The position numbers and the translations under genes were made by a program. The notes beneath the pieces are model-generated. The model saw only the letters and a list, made by a program, of their open reading frames with translations, was not told the origin of the DNA and did no database searches. Of a stretch of DNA of 64,000 bases, positions 1-10,913 are shown piece by piece (the first letter of the stretch is position 1; every line of letters starts with the position of its first letter). The DNA is from Neodontobutis hainanensis (taxonomy: Eukaryota > Chordata > Actinopteri > Gobiiformes > Odontobutidae), in NCBI GenBank assembly GCA_024349245.1, contig JALDNG010000038.1, positions 1,929,001 to 1,993,000 on the forward strand, read 5' to 3'.

Positions 1-2415
1 AATAAAAGTATCAGTGTGAAAACAGACTGTTACGGCCAGGTTTTGGAATAAGGTGTAGAGTAAACAGCCCGTTTTAGGAATCGCCTTAGAGTTTCCACAT
101 GAGCACAAAGTAACTTCAACAACATCAACATTAACAATGACAGGTAGTGGTTAGTGTCAAAAAGAAAGGCTTGGCTAAGCAGAAGAAAAAAAAGTAATGG
201 CCAGGCCTGGTTTCTAGCAAGTTTTGTTGTTTTGTTCAACTTATTTGTACCATTTAATCAATTTAAGCTAAAGCTGTTTCTGTTTTTTTCTTATGCTTCA
301 TTTTAGTTTACACTAATACTCCTACTTCCTACTGGAGTGCAGATTTTGAAAAATCACCTGGGAGTGTGTTACCGAGACACACAAGCTTTGTGGCAGACTG
401 TAAAACATGCAGTTCATGTTCCATTGCAAAAACCCAAAGAAAAACACAACTTAAAACCACAGATCAGATACAGCACTAATGTAGTGCAATTTCTGGTAAA
501 ATATTGACGTTAAGCTTGGATGAACTGCCTCTGACACTTGATGCTAACAGTAGTGTGTCACAGAAATGGTTCTTACTGGAAGTGAGCCAAATGTATTTTT
601 AAGCCTCCTTTGAGGTCAGACAAAATGCTAAAAGTTCAACAGAGTAGTGTTTTTGAGTTTGCTGTGCTTTAAATTTGTCCCTGCGGAGTGCTGTATACAG
701 CGGACTTGGGTTTATGCAGTTGTGTTTATAAGCATCACTCACATTTACCATTAAACACTTGCCTGCTTGGCTGCCATTCTCCATAACCCCACTGCCTCAT
801 GGGACTGCGTGATGTGAATGAAATGTAAGCTTAAACATAGACTTTGTGAAAAATCAATGGGAGAGTTTTTATTTGAAATAAAATGCTATGAATTAAAAAC
901 TATAAAACCCATGCAAAGAACTATGTAATTTCTTTTTTTGGTTGTTTGCAGGAATGTATCTGAAAATTTACCCAAACAGGATACCTATGAGTCCTGGAAA
1001 ACTTGGAAATAAGTGTAGTTAAAAATTCTTGGGAAAAAAAGTAAAGACTTAAAAATGAATCTTATTTTAGTTGTGAATATGACGTGGTGTCTGTCTTTCA
1101 CACCTGCCATCTTTAATCTGGTATTATGGATTATTTTTATCTCCTTCTCTTTATTTACCGGAAAGCTTTTGTATTTTCACATTGTCTTAGGGAAATGTGT
1201 GCGTTCTTGGAGTGAGGTGAGAAGTTGAAAGTCCCTTTTACTGTGGAAGTCCCTGGCTTTTTGTGCGAGGACAGAGCAGCCTCTCAGTGTTATTGTGTTT
1301 TGACCTGCCCCTGGCCGGTGCTCGATGCCGTTTGACATCGGCTGAAAGCTGATGCTGTGAAATCGAAAGCTGTGGATGAGATGTCAGTGGGAAGCCAAAA
1401 CGTTAGCTATTACACTTGGAGCCAGTGTTACCTTTTGGCTTGACTGAACACAGGCACGTTTAGATGGCCTATTCAATAACTCTCTCTGTCTCACAGTTTT
1501 ATTTTAATTTTTTTTTTTTTATTCACACCCCATGCTGTGCCATCTTTAAATTTGTGATCACTGTTGGCAGACTCTGACTAAAGTCATTCCCTTTGAACAT
1601 TTTGAGGACATTTTCCTGACACAGAGACAGATAGAACACAGACATTTGATTCATTATGTGGCTCCCAAAATGCAAAATAGCAATGTGTTTTCCCCAACCA
1701 GGCCCAAAACTGCTAATTCATTTTCAATTCCAAGGAATAGTCTGGTTGCTAGATTTCCAGGGCCAGTACCAGTGGATGCAGAACAAACTACCATTGGACA
1801 AATTGGATAACCATCATGTTACAATTTGTACAACCAATCAGCAAAACTAAGCACTGTATAAAACTGTTTTCTCTATCAGTCCTTCCTCGGACTATAGGCA
1901 ATCAAATAATTGCATAACACAGTATAATTAGACAATTTTAGCTTAGCATTGTCAAAGGAACCAAATGGGAGCTGCAAGATTTTCTAAACGCACCAGTCAG
2001 CCCTTACATCCATTGCATAGTAATTCTAAAAATGGCCATTATGCATTAGGTCCCTATGCATATGCATCCCTAGGACCTCTGTTGTAAATGCTGCTTGAAT
2101 GGCTAATTGGACAGTGCATGTACATGACAATTAGGTATTTACATCTTAAATGCTTATAGGCTAAACATTTATTTCTTTACATAATTCTCTAACCTCAGTT
2201 GGATTGAACTGTTCCCTTCCTGTGGAATTAAATGGACTTGTGTTTAATGTTTTAGATGGGTTTTATATGAATCCTCTGTGTATAACTGTCCAGGCAACAT
2301 CTAGAGTACATTTAGGTCATCCTGGGAGAGGATCTCTCCATCTGTGGTTATCCCTGAGGTGTCTGATTTTCCCATAGCTAAAGTTCTTTACTGTCCAGAG
2401 ACAGGCATGTATAGG

Positions 2416-2570
2416 TGAAGTGGTGAGTTTATGTGAGAGTGAATGGTTGTCAGTTGTCTGCACTGCAACAATGGTTGTTTACTCATTGTCCAGACTCTAA
2501 ACTGCTGGGATAGGCTCCAGCCCCGAGTGACCCTCAACAGGACTAAGCAGTCTAAGAAAAATGAGTAACT
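2416..2570 (+). repeat. 3' part of a teleost tRNA-like short interspersed repeat
   Basis: The segment contains GCTGGGATAGGCTCCAGCCC followed by a 'gtgaccctcaacagga' block, a string I recognise as the 3' part of a very common fish repeat. The 5' tRNA-like half of what seems to be the same family occurs at 49676-49905 (+) and 14310-14577 (-), and its 3' end at 34680-34745 (-). The 5' half is missing here, so this is a truncated copy. The boundaries are approximate. Confidence 0.5.
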
Positions 2571-3664
2571 GATATATTTGCATTTTGTTTAATTGATTTG
2601 AAGTTCTGAAAATGTTCTGGATCTGGTCATTGAGCAACACAGCCCTTGAATAAATCTTAAAACAGCAGTGAGAAATATTTAAAATTTATACTGTAATAGT
2701 CACTAAATTGCTCTGTGTTAAATTTTCTCTCCAATAAAGTAGTGTCTTGGTAAATTGCCAGTGTAAGTCATTCCTGCCTGTCAGGATGTTCTCATTTATA
2801 TGTCATTTATAATTTATGCACCTCATGTATATAAAACAGAATTTTTGGTGCTTTGCAGCTGTTTGTGCATGCAGCAGTGCCAAAACATTTGTGGCTACCG
2901 CTGTGCACTGCACGTGCTGCTAAACTCTGCACATACATAAACAGGCCCCAGGCATAAGGCTGTTTAGACCAATATCATCATCATAAAAAGACTAAATTAT
3001 TTCCATTGACTGGGCCAGATGCTTTTGATTTTTACAGCCTCTTGAAATGTTTCTTTGTTTGGAATCAGGATGATAATAAGGCTGTTATGCTATGTCCATA
3101 TTAATGTGTTTTATCCCAGAATGTTATTACTGAATATTACAAAAGCTGCCGCAGGCAAATAGTGTTTTACTCCAAAGTTGTGAGAAGACATGCCTTATTC
3201 AATTCATTTCAAGCAACAGGATCAGAAAGGGGCAAAAAGAAGCCAAATAGACTTTTATTTACCTTGGAACGGGGTGAGCTGGTAAAGCTAGTGTAGGACA
3301 AGGATCAAAGGAAATAAACGTTGGGTTGCTGAGTGTGTCTGTGGTGTAAGGACAGTTAAAGGGTCTGTGACACACAAGGAGAAAAATAATCTGTTATTAT
3401 ATTCAACAAACTGCATGGTGTTTGAGGGTTGAAAGTAAATTTTTTAGTTACTTGTCACTGTAGTACACTCACTGTTTTTTGTAAGTCGGTATAAATTTAT
3501 AATTGACCAAAAGTTGGTGACGTTACATTTTGATGTTCTAACCCTGATCCATCAAAGCTTGTTTTGAAGAGTCAAGAAAATGCTGGTGGGAAAATACATT
3601 ACATTAACACAAACCTACAGAAATGCAGGTCTAAACATAAATACATACAGTCTATAATTATATT

Positions 3665-3669
3665 ATATT
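3665..3669. repeat. Target-site duplication ATATT, left copy
   Basis: ATATT directly precedes the TGTTAG start of the LTR at 3670. The same five bases follow the LTR end at 6884-6888. A 5-bp duplication is usual for Ty3/Gypsy integrases, so the outer ends are those of one original insertion. Confidence 0.8.
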
Positions 3670-4264
3670 TGTTAGCTGCTGGCGCCGCATTTAGGCGTAT
3701 TTATGTTTCCCTTTCACCTTTTTTCCCTCGCTTATATTATTAGGAGATAATTAGTCTGGGCAGCTCTCTGTAGCCGATATAAAGGCCTAATGGTAACGTC
3801 GTTCTCTCTCTAACTTCCTCTAGCTGACGCGGACGCTTTGGTTTCTGCTCGTTCGCGAGCGCTCCTCCTTCGTCTGGCTCCGCCCGCCAGATTATGCCGG
3901 CTGTGGTCGACGCCGGTTGTGTGTGCTAGAGCACGTTTTAGCCTTTAGCCTTGATTTCTTTTTGTTTAACCTGGTGAGACCGGCTGTCCTGTTTTCGCCT
4001 TTTTCTTTCGTTAGGGCTTAGACCCGAGGTTGTGTTGGGGGTAGCGGGAGGTCAGGCAGCTTCTACGGCCCGGTATAGGGTTGGCCTGTCCGACTTCTCG
4101 TCCTTATATTCTGTTTGGCCGGGTCACCATAGTTCTTTTGCTTTGTTACTTTGGGCACGGGAGGGTTGGACTATCAAGATTTACATAAATGACAAATAAA
4201 CAAACAGTTTAAAAATCACCCTTGTCTCCTGTTCAATAATATGTTTCACCCTTGAGTCGTAACA
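3670..4264 (+). repeat. 5' LTR (595 bp)
   Basis: It begins TGTTAG and ends GTCGTAACA. Its last 293 bases (from 3972) match 6584-6883 with roughly a dozen substitutions and a few small indels by eye. TATAAA at 3778-3783 is a plausible promoter TATA box and AATAAA at 4195-4200 a plausible poly(A) signal. The section around 3820-3920 is rich in CpG, unlike the flanking DNA. The left boundary is fixed by the target duplication at 3665-3669. Confidence 0.85.
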
Positions 4265-4270
4265 TTTTAA

Positions 4271-4283
4271 TGGGGGCTCGTCT
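4271..4283 (+). other. Probable primer binding site (tRNA-Pro type)
   Basis: TGGGGGCTCGTCT begins six bases after the 5' LTR end. The first 12 bases match the classic proline-tRNA primer binding site of retroelements (TGGGGGCTCGTC...). The match fades afterwards, in line with decay of the element. Confidence 0.65.
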
Positions 4284-4507
4284 AACCTTTTAACATAGCA
4301 GTTTATAGCCGCTTTGAAGTTATAATTTGGTCGTTGTTTTTTTTTGGTAATTTTCTTTGCGGTTGTATTTAATGTGCCTAGTTCAATCTTGCAACATAAC
4401 CACTTGTGATGAGTTGCCTTTTGGTCGTTTTGTCGGTAACTTGGTGGTGTTTGTAGTGCTTTGTTGTGATTTGGTTCTGCTTTTGGATTGGTCTTTTTGA
4501 AATAACA

Positions 4508-5373
4508 ATGGAGTTTAAGGTGGAGGATTTTGTATCAAGCATTCATTGGACGTGTTTGATAACTGCACAAAAGATAACCTGTTGTTGATTGCTGGGTATT
4601 ATGGCATTGACGTTTCTAAACAGCTGAAAAAACAGTTAATTAAGACAGAGATATTTGAGGCTTTAGTTTAAAAGGGTATTTTTCTTAATTTTGAAGAAAA
4701 ATACCGTTTTTTTTTTTACCCTTTTTTACCCTTCATTTTGAAGCTGAGCACTCAACTAAAAAAGTAGATGATGCCGTTAGACTTAAGGAGTTAGAGGTTG
4801 AGTTACGCCTCCATGTCAAAGAAAAACAGTTTCAATTTGAGTTGTAAGCTAAAAGATTTGATCAGCAAAAAGAAATTTGGTTGCGCGAGTTGGAACTAAG
4901 TGTAGCTCCATCTCAAGTAAAATGTTCTGACTTTGATGTGATCAGAAATATTATAATAATATAATATATTTAGTTTCTCCCTTTACCGAAAGAGACGTGG
5001 ATAAATTCTTTATTCTGTTTGAGCGTGTGGCAAAAACATTAAAATGGCCTAAGGAAGTGTGGACTTTGTTGTTGCAGTGCGTCCTCAGCGGTAAAGCGCA
5101 AGTGGCGTATTTATCGCTGTCTTCAGTCTGGACTATGAAAAAGTTAAATCAGCTGTGCTCCGGTGTTTGGAACTTTGTCCTGAAGCATACAGACAAAGAT
5201 TTCGGGGATTAAAGAAACACCCTTACCAGACCTATGTGGCGTTTGCCCGCGAGACAGAGACTCTCTTTGAAAGATGGTGCACATCAAATGACGTTAAAGA
5301 CTTCGGTAAGCTAAAACAATTAATTATACTTGAAGAATTAAAAAAAAAAGTCCTTAATATCCTTATTTTTTGA
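4508..5373 (+). pseudogene. gag remnant with SCAN-like capsid region (Gmr1-like element)
   Basis: An ATG at 4508 opens a short frame. Recognisable gag pieces then appear in different frames: a charged helical region near 4560-4670, a Glu/Lys-rich coiled-coil-like stretch near 4755-4910, and a capsid region at about 4980-5345 with the 'EAYRQRFR' signature and an 'FARETETLFERW' block. This resembles the SCAN domain, which is thought to derive from Gmr1-like Gag. At least one frameshift lies near 5120 and several stops interrupt the frame. Nothing resembling protease follows; the sequence jumps straight to integrase, implying a deletion near 5375-5405. It acted as the structural polyprotein of the element and is now non-functional. 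Confidence 0.7.
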
Positions 5374-5404
5374 CATTGCTGTTACTGATGAAGACATTGC
5401 GTCC

Positions 5405-5641
5405 ATGTCTACTTGCTATTTTTTTAAAGACGGTTTGTTGAGGCGAAAATGGACGCCATTAAACGTCTCTCCGGTGGAAGCGTGGAGTGTTGCGATGCAG
5501 ATTGTAGTTCCTACTCCATATCGAAACGAGATATTAAAGTTGGCTCATGATAATCCTCTGGCTGGTCATTTAGGAATAAAGAAAACTTATAATCGCATTC
5601 TGCGACATTTCTTTTGGCCAGGAATTAAAGGGGTTGTGTGA
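5405..5641 (+). pseudogene. Integrase N-terminal zinc-binding (H2C2) fragment
   Basis: A 78-codon open frame carries the histidine half of an integrase zinc-binding domain: 'LAHDNPLAGHLGIKKTY' followed by 'FFWPGIK'. The Cys pair that should follow is missing because the frame ends at a stop (5639-5641). The DDE catalytic core expected next is also absent. This matches the integrase type found in fish Ty3/Gypsy elements. It sits upstream of reverse transcriptase sequence, opposite to the usual Gypsy order. Confidence 0.75.
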
Positions 5642-5725
5642 AGTGACAGAGCAAAACCTTTTGGATTATGTGTGTAACTTTAGGTTAAAACTGCGGCGTG
5701 CATGTGAAATGAAGCACAAACTAAA

Positions 5726-6585
5726 ATGAAGACCTGGTTTGACAGACATGCTATAGTCCGTGAATTTAAGCCTGGTGACAAAGTGTTGGTGCTATTACCT
5801 ATTCCTGGTGCTAGCCTTCAAGCTCGCTACAGTGGGCCTTATGTTATTAAAAAAAAAGGTTGGAGACAGGGACTATCTGGTAGCCACGCCTGACAGATGG
5901 CGGGGGTCCCGATTATGTCACGTTAATATGTTAAAAGGTTACTGTGAACGCACACCTTCTCTGTCACATGTCACCTGTGATACTGCTGTTTCTCCCGTGG
6001 CGCTGTCCAGTGCTGAAGTCGCAGCGCATTGTCTTGTCACTGGAAAGGCGCTGTCCAGTGCTGAAGTCGCAGTGCCTTGTCTTGTCTCTGGAAAGGCGCT
6101 GTCCGGTTCTGAAGTCGCAGCGCATTGTCTTGTCACTGGAAAGGCATTGTCCGGTGCTAAAAGTACCACCTCTTGTTTGACCTCAGTAAATAATCCAGCG
6201 GCGCTGCCAGTCGCTGATAAGGGAGGCGGGGCTCTATCTGAAGCGTTAACTCAAGGGAAGTTGTTAAATTCTGACATTATGAATAAAATTTATTCTCATT
6301 TAGCTCATCTTCCAGAGTCTCAATGCTCAGATTTGGCGGAATTGTTAAATGCCAATAAATCTTTGATTTCGGATGTGTCATGTCAAACAACAGTGCTGAT
6401 GCACGATATTGATGTTGGTGATACACTGCCCATCAAGCAACACCCTTATCGGGTCAATCCTGATAAACGTGACCATCTTAAGTAGCAAGTGGAATACATG
6501 TTGGCCCATAATATCGCTGAGCCCAGTTGTAGTGCCTGGAGTTCACCTTGCCTGCTTGCTATTACATCTAACGGTGAAGATCGTG
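5726..6585 (+). pseudogene. Integrase C-terminus, repeat linker and reverse transcriptase start
   Basis: From 5726 the sequence encodes the integrase C-terminal region with a 'PGDKVLVLLPIPG' strand and a 'YSGPYVIKKK' GPY/F-type motif. A frameshift in the A-run near 5850-5858 moves the frame, which continues through 'DYLVATPDRWR' and 'CHVNMLKGY'. A linker with 48-bp tandem repeats follows (6000-6164). The frame then enters the N-terminal part of reverse transcriptase ('HDIDVG', 'IKQHPYRVNPDKR'), is broken by a TAG at 6483-6485, and stops being recognisable at about 6585 where it runs into LTR sequence. None of the reverse transcriptase catalytic motifs is present. The order integrase-then-reverse transcriptase supports the Gmr1-like assignment. 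Confidence 0.75.
6000..6164 (+). repeat. 48-bp tandem repeat in the pol linker
   Basis: Three units (6000-6047, 6048-6095, 6096-6143) and a partial fourth (6144-6164) encode a 16-residue period of the type ALSSAEVAAHCLVTGK. The period is a multiple of three, so each unit keeps frame. Units differ by a few bases only. Confidence 0.85.
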
Positions 6586-6883
6586 GTGGGACCGGCTGTC
6601 CTGTTTTCGCCTTTTTCTTTCATTAGGGCTTAGACCCGAGGTTGTGTTAGGGGTAGCGGGAGGTAAGGCAGCTTCTACGGCCTTGTATAGTGTTGGCCTG
6701 TCCGACTTTTCGTCCTTATATTCTGTTTGGCCGGCCCACCATGGTTTTTTTGCTTTGTTACTTTGGGCACAGGAGGGTTGGACTATCAAAAGATTTACAT
6801 AAATGACAAATAAACAAACAGTTTAAAAATCACCCTTGTCTCCTGTGTCCTTCAATAATATGTTTCACCCTTGGGTCGTAACA
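6584..6883 (+). repeat. 3' LTR, 5'-truncated (300 bp)
   Basis: It matches the last 293 bases of the 5' LTR, including AATAAA at 6809-6814 and the GTAACA end. The first half of the LTR is missing. The join to reverse transcriptase sequence falls in TGGTG, a string present at the matching point of the 5' LTR (3972-3976). The polypurine tract has been lost with the deletion. Confidence 0.85.
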
Positions 6884-6888
6884 ATATT
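6884..6888. repeat. Target-site duplication ATATT, right copy
   Basis: Perfect match to 3665-3669, directly after the LTR end. Confidence 0.8.
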
Positions 6889-7860
6889 GTTAAACGTTCT
6901 CATGGACCCCAATTGTCACACCACTCCTTCAACTTGCAGTTATGTAGAATGTGTGGAATTAACAAGCTAATTACTCAAGCAGGAAATCCTTTACATTTAG
7001 AAAAAAACATCAAAATGGCTCCTAATATCTTTTCATGCCATTTCTCTATTTTAATTCAGAATTCAGATGAAAGAGGATTTAGGTGTAGCTTCACATAAGC
7101 AGTTGCAAATCTACACATTACACATGTTTGCTGTATGTGTGAGTATTTATCCCTTGAATCCTTTAATCCAAGCTGATATAAGAAAGACTTTATCGTTCTT
7201 CTAACTGGTTATTCACACATCTACACTTAGCCAACATCACAGTGACTGTCATCCTACTGTGTAATTTGTATGCTGAGATATTTAAAACACAGGGATTAGT
7301 GAGAACTTCTAAGTCCATTTTGTGCAAAATATGTAAAAAAAATATATTTGTATTTTTAAAAGTATAATTCAGTGATTATCCTTCAAAGTCTGACAGTGCT
7401 AAGTTGCATTAATGCCCCGCTCCAGTGCTTCTCTTTAATGTTGTCATGTGCATTGCTAGAAAGCTCCGGCCTTTGAAGTCTGTCATCTCAATTATGTCCT
7501 TTTAAATATCAAATACATGTGTTTGTCCTCACAATAATCCCCACAAAGTTGCTGTTGGACTACTGTATATCAATTAATCCACTACTTTCGGATTTATATT
7601 TCAACTAACAATATATAAATGCTGTAATGCCATAGTCTTTGATTTACATAAATTAGCAAAGTCTTCTAAGATGTTCAATGAATGTAGCTGATTAAACTTT
7701 TGAATTTGAAATCAATCATTCCAGTTTAACAAGTTCTAACAAGCAAATAGGATTGGGAATACTTTTTTTCTGATTCCAAAAACTTAAACTCTGCATTTAA
7801 TGACTTACCCTCAAATTACACCAAAGCATCTCACAGGTGTCGCCTGTGACTCAATTTACA

Positions 7861-8180
7861 GCAGGAGTGTCAGCGTCTACTGCAGGAGTGTGCAGGAGTG
7901 TCAGCGTCTACTGCAGGAGTGTGCAGGAGTGTCAGCGTCTACTGCAGGAGTGTGCAGGAGTGTCAGCGTCTACTGCAGGAGTGTGCAGGAGTGTCAGCGT
8001 CTACTGCAGGAGTGTGCAGGAGTGTCAGCGTCTACTGCAGGAGTGTGCAGGAGTGTCAGCGTCTACTGCAGGAGTGTGCAGGAGTGTCAGCGTCTACTGC
8101 AGGAGTGTGCAGGAGTGTCAGCGTCTACTGCAGGAGTGTGCAGGAGTGTCAGCGTCTACTGCAGGAGTGTGCAGGAGTGT
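7861..8180. repeat. 31-bp minisatellite, about 10 copies
   Basis: The core string CAGCGTCT recurs exactly every 31 bases at 7871, 7902, 7933, 7964, 7995, 8026, 8057, 8088, 8119 and 8150. Each unit is itself built from two copies of GCAGGAGTGT plus CAGCGTCTACT. The copies are essentially identical. The unit has no stop in any + frame and is not a multiple of three, so long cysteine-rich open frames appear in all three + frames. They are an artefact of the repeat and not evidence of a protein. Confidence 0.95.
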
Positions 8181-10913
8181 CACGCAGCGCTGCTGCCCTG
8201 TGTGTGTGGACATCCCTCTCTCTTGCCCACTTTATCCATACTTTTGTGATATTCTTTCGTTTATAAATGGCTAAACTACATTATCTACTTCAATATTATG
8301 TTTGTTGCCCTATTTTTATTTATTTTTTTTATCTTTTTGTTCAAATGAAAGGTAATGGCATAATTACGGTTGTTTTTGCTACAATTGAGCTCGCTCGGTG
8401 ACAACAATAAATACCGTCCGACAGGTTGATTATTAGATAAAAAAAAAGGAAAAAAATGATTGGAGGTCTCAAAAGTGTATGGGGACACTTGCCATTGTTT
8501 GTGTTTGTATTGTTTTCCAGTAGGCTAGTGAATTAAGCAATTTTCTATTCTACTTTTTATTTTATAGAAAATGACCTTTTTTATTTTTTTTACTCAAGAT
8601 TAGGAACACAGAAGAGCTCGTAAACCGCATTCTTCAACAATGTGCCATTTTGATTATTACATGCTGCGTTCTCTTACAACCAGCTTCCATTATACCCGGG
8701 CCAATAGTTTTATTAATAGTTTCATTTTGAGTGTGAAGGTAATATTAGATTTTTGGTTTTTTTCAAGACTGTTTGCCTATCAACATCACTGCAACCTGTA
8801 ATTTAATCTTAGTGTGTAATTTTTGGCAACTTCAGTGATTAGTCATAATTTTTTTAGTCATTTACAAACAACATTGCAAAATTACAATGGCACACCTCTC
8901 CTTTCAAAAGCCTCGGAGCCGCCTCTGAAGTCAGTTTTTTCTATTGCAGGCAGTTGAAGGAATAGAAAAAGATGAAGAAACTGCTCTTTCCACTTTGTTC
9001 TATGTAGCTTTCAGTGTTCAAGGTTTTACACAATGCACCTGTAGTGAATTTATTCTTTGAAGTTCTGTTCGAACAACGCTATAGTGCTGTAAAGAGTCTT
9101 TATGAGAGTCTGATTATTCAATAAATGAACAGCATTAGTCAAAGACACTTTTACTTGTGTCATACATGTCCTTTCATGCTTCATGTCTGAAAATCTTTGA
9201 AACATTTGTTTGAAATAGGGCAAGGTCTGTTTGATTTCTTCTCTGAAGTAAGTGCAGGCCTGGCCAACATAGTACTGACTGTTTGATCCAACCAAACGAA
9301 TAAATAAAATCAAATAAACATAAAAAAGAATGGCTCCAACTTCAAATTCTAGTCATTCAAACCGCCGTAATACGCCCTCATCAGACCCTTACCCATTGTA
9401 GAATGGGCATGAATTGAATAAGCTTCAGACTAGCCTGTGCACAATAACTCAGTATTGCTCATTGTTTTTCTATGTCATCCCTTTTTCTGATTAAGAAAAA
9501 TCTAAACTTTAAACTTAAAACTTCACCTGCTGACAGTAGGACCTATCCATGCATCTGTTGTCATGACTGTCCCACTGCCACTGGCCCTGATCCCAACCAA
9601 ACTTCTTGTTTCTTATTTGTGTGTTAATAATGTGTCAGGGCTTGAGTGACTTGTGACATTGCCAATCATGGTAAATCCTGGTGCAACTCCACTGAGGTGT
9701 TTCAGGGGCGAAGGGTTTGTAGATATTAAAAAAAGAAGAAGAATCATATGACTTAGTAGCCTAGAGTAAAAAACAGACAAAAAATTATAATTGGTTGAGT
9801 TTCTGTCAGAGTTCAAACAACATACAGTAACCTTTGGCTTTTTGTTCCTTGTATTATTATGAAGCAGAATTTACTAAACATTGGTTACTTGCTAATGAGG
9901 AGCAAAAAATTTCTTTTGAATGTCTTGAGTCAAATTACTATTGCCCTGTAGCTGAGAAATCTAAGTTCAAGATGGATGGACACAAACGATGGCACCAACC
10001 TTTGCCCGCACAATCTATCTTAAAATCTATTTGCAGTCTTTTCTATGCCAACTGCACTGATCTTAATGAGAATACCTACTGTGTCCTGTCTATCCTATTG
10101 AAAAACATAGTCAGTAGATTACGCTTGGGAAACAATGCAGGCTATAGGTGGGGATTGTCTGAATTGAGCAGATTAACAGCTATGCAGTATAATAGCTTTT
10201 GTAGATGCTTGATCCGTAAATGGGACATGGCCAACAAATCAGCTTCCACTTTAAGATGGCCTCCGTTGCAATGCATGAGGTTTCTTTTCAACAGCCATTT
10301 CCTTTCATGTAAAGATGCAATGTGGGATTGTTGTGTGACATGAATATCCACAGTGTGAACTTCTGAACTTGTCTTTGCTGTGGAAAGCCCATGTCATAAA
10401 AGTTTATTAAGTCTGGGAGTAAAATACCCCTTTAGTCATATTTGAACAAAAATATTGGATAGCAAATGTCTCTATGGAAAAGACGTCTGACTTGACCTCT
10501 CATCTTACAACACTCTTCAGATATTTTTTATAAACCCAGCTCATCTTTGAGTCATGGGCCTGAGCTGCACTCTCTCTGATATGACTCTGACCTCTCAGGG
10601 CAGTATCTGTCACTTAGCAGCGCTCTGAACTCAAAGGCACCAACAACCTTTAAATAACCTTTTTAATGGCACTCCAACTTGTTCAGCACAAACTTGTTTG
10701 TCTCATAAGCAGAATGCCCTAAATGACTCCAGCGCTGACTAGAAATGTCTCATTGTTGCTTTGTACTTTATCACAGTCGAACAGTTCGCAATGCACGTCC
10801 TCATCTGGGCGGATTTGTGAGTTGCAATTTAATTGGAAGGAATTAGTGGACATTTAGCTTCTAATATCCATCAAATTAATCTGTTCTTCTGTCTCCTCTC
10901 TTCTCTCTTTCAG

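Larger units (their letters stand above)
3670..6883 (+). mobile_element. Decayed Gmr1-like Ty3/Gypsy LTR retrotransposon
   Basis: A 3.2-kb element runs from TGTTAG to GTAACA, flanked by a perfect ATATT duplication. In order it contains a 595-bp 5' LTR, a tRNA-Pro-like primer binding site, a broken gag, an integrase zinc-binding fragment, the integrase C-terminal GPY/F-type region, a repeat-rich linker, the very start of reverse transcriptase, and a 5'-truncated 3' LTR. Integrase lying before reverse transcriptase is the hallmark of the Gmr1 group of deuterostome Gypsy elements. Protease, the integrase catalytic core, most of reverse transcriptase and RNase H are absent, and the remaining frames carry stops and frameshifts. 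It cannot move by itself. It lies on the same strand as cdh18. Confidence 0.85.
1..10913. other. 5' flank or first intron of cdh18; no gene recognised
   Basis: No open frame here has recognisable homology apart from retrotransposon remnants at 3670-6883. The rest is AT-rich non-coding sequence with a repeat fragment near 2416-2570 and a minisatellite at 7861-8180. Type II cadherin genes often have untranslated first exons far upstream, so this could be an intron rather than intergenic DNA. The sequence alone cannot decide, because no untranslated exon or promoter can be placed with confidence. Stretches 1-2400, 2571-3660, 6889-7860 and 8181-10913 show nothing else I can name. Confidence 0.6.

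Noticed and set aside
5939..6180. Additional frames on both strands over the pol linker
   Set aside because: They are produced by the 48-bp repeat, whose true frame continues into reverse transcriptase.
7861..8180. Possible CRISPR array
   Set aside because: Units are contiguous and identical with no variable spacers, and the host is a vertebrate. It is a minisatellite.
7800..8274. Three long overlapping forward frames with Cys/Ser/Val repeats
   Set aside because: They are the three readings of the same 31-bp minisatellite. There is no start context, splice signal or homology.
9834..10343. 169-codon forward frame just upstream of the cadherin exon
   Set aside because: It starts at TTG and the first in-frame ATG is about 45 codons in. 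There is no recognised domain, and one frame of this length is near chance expectation. A non-coding or untranslated exon here cannot be excluded.
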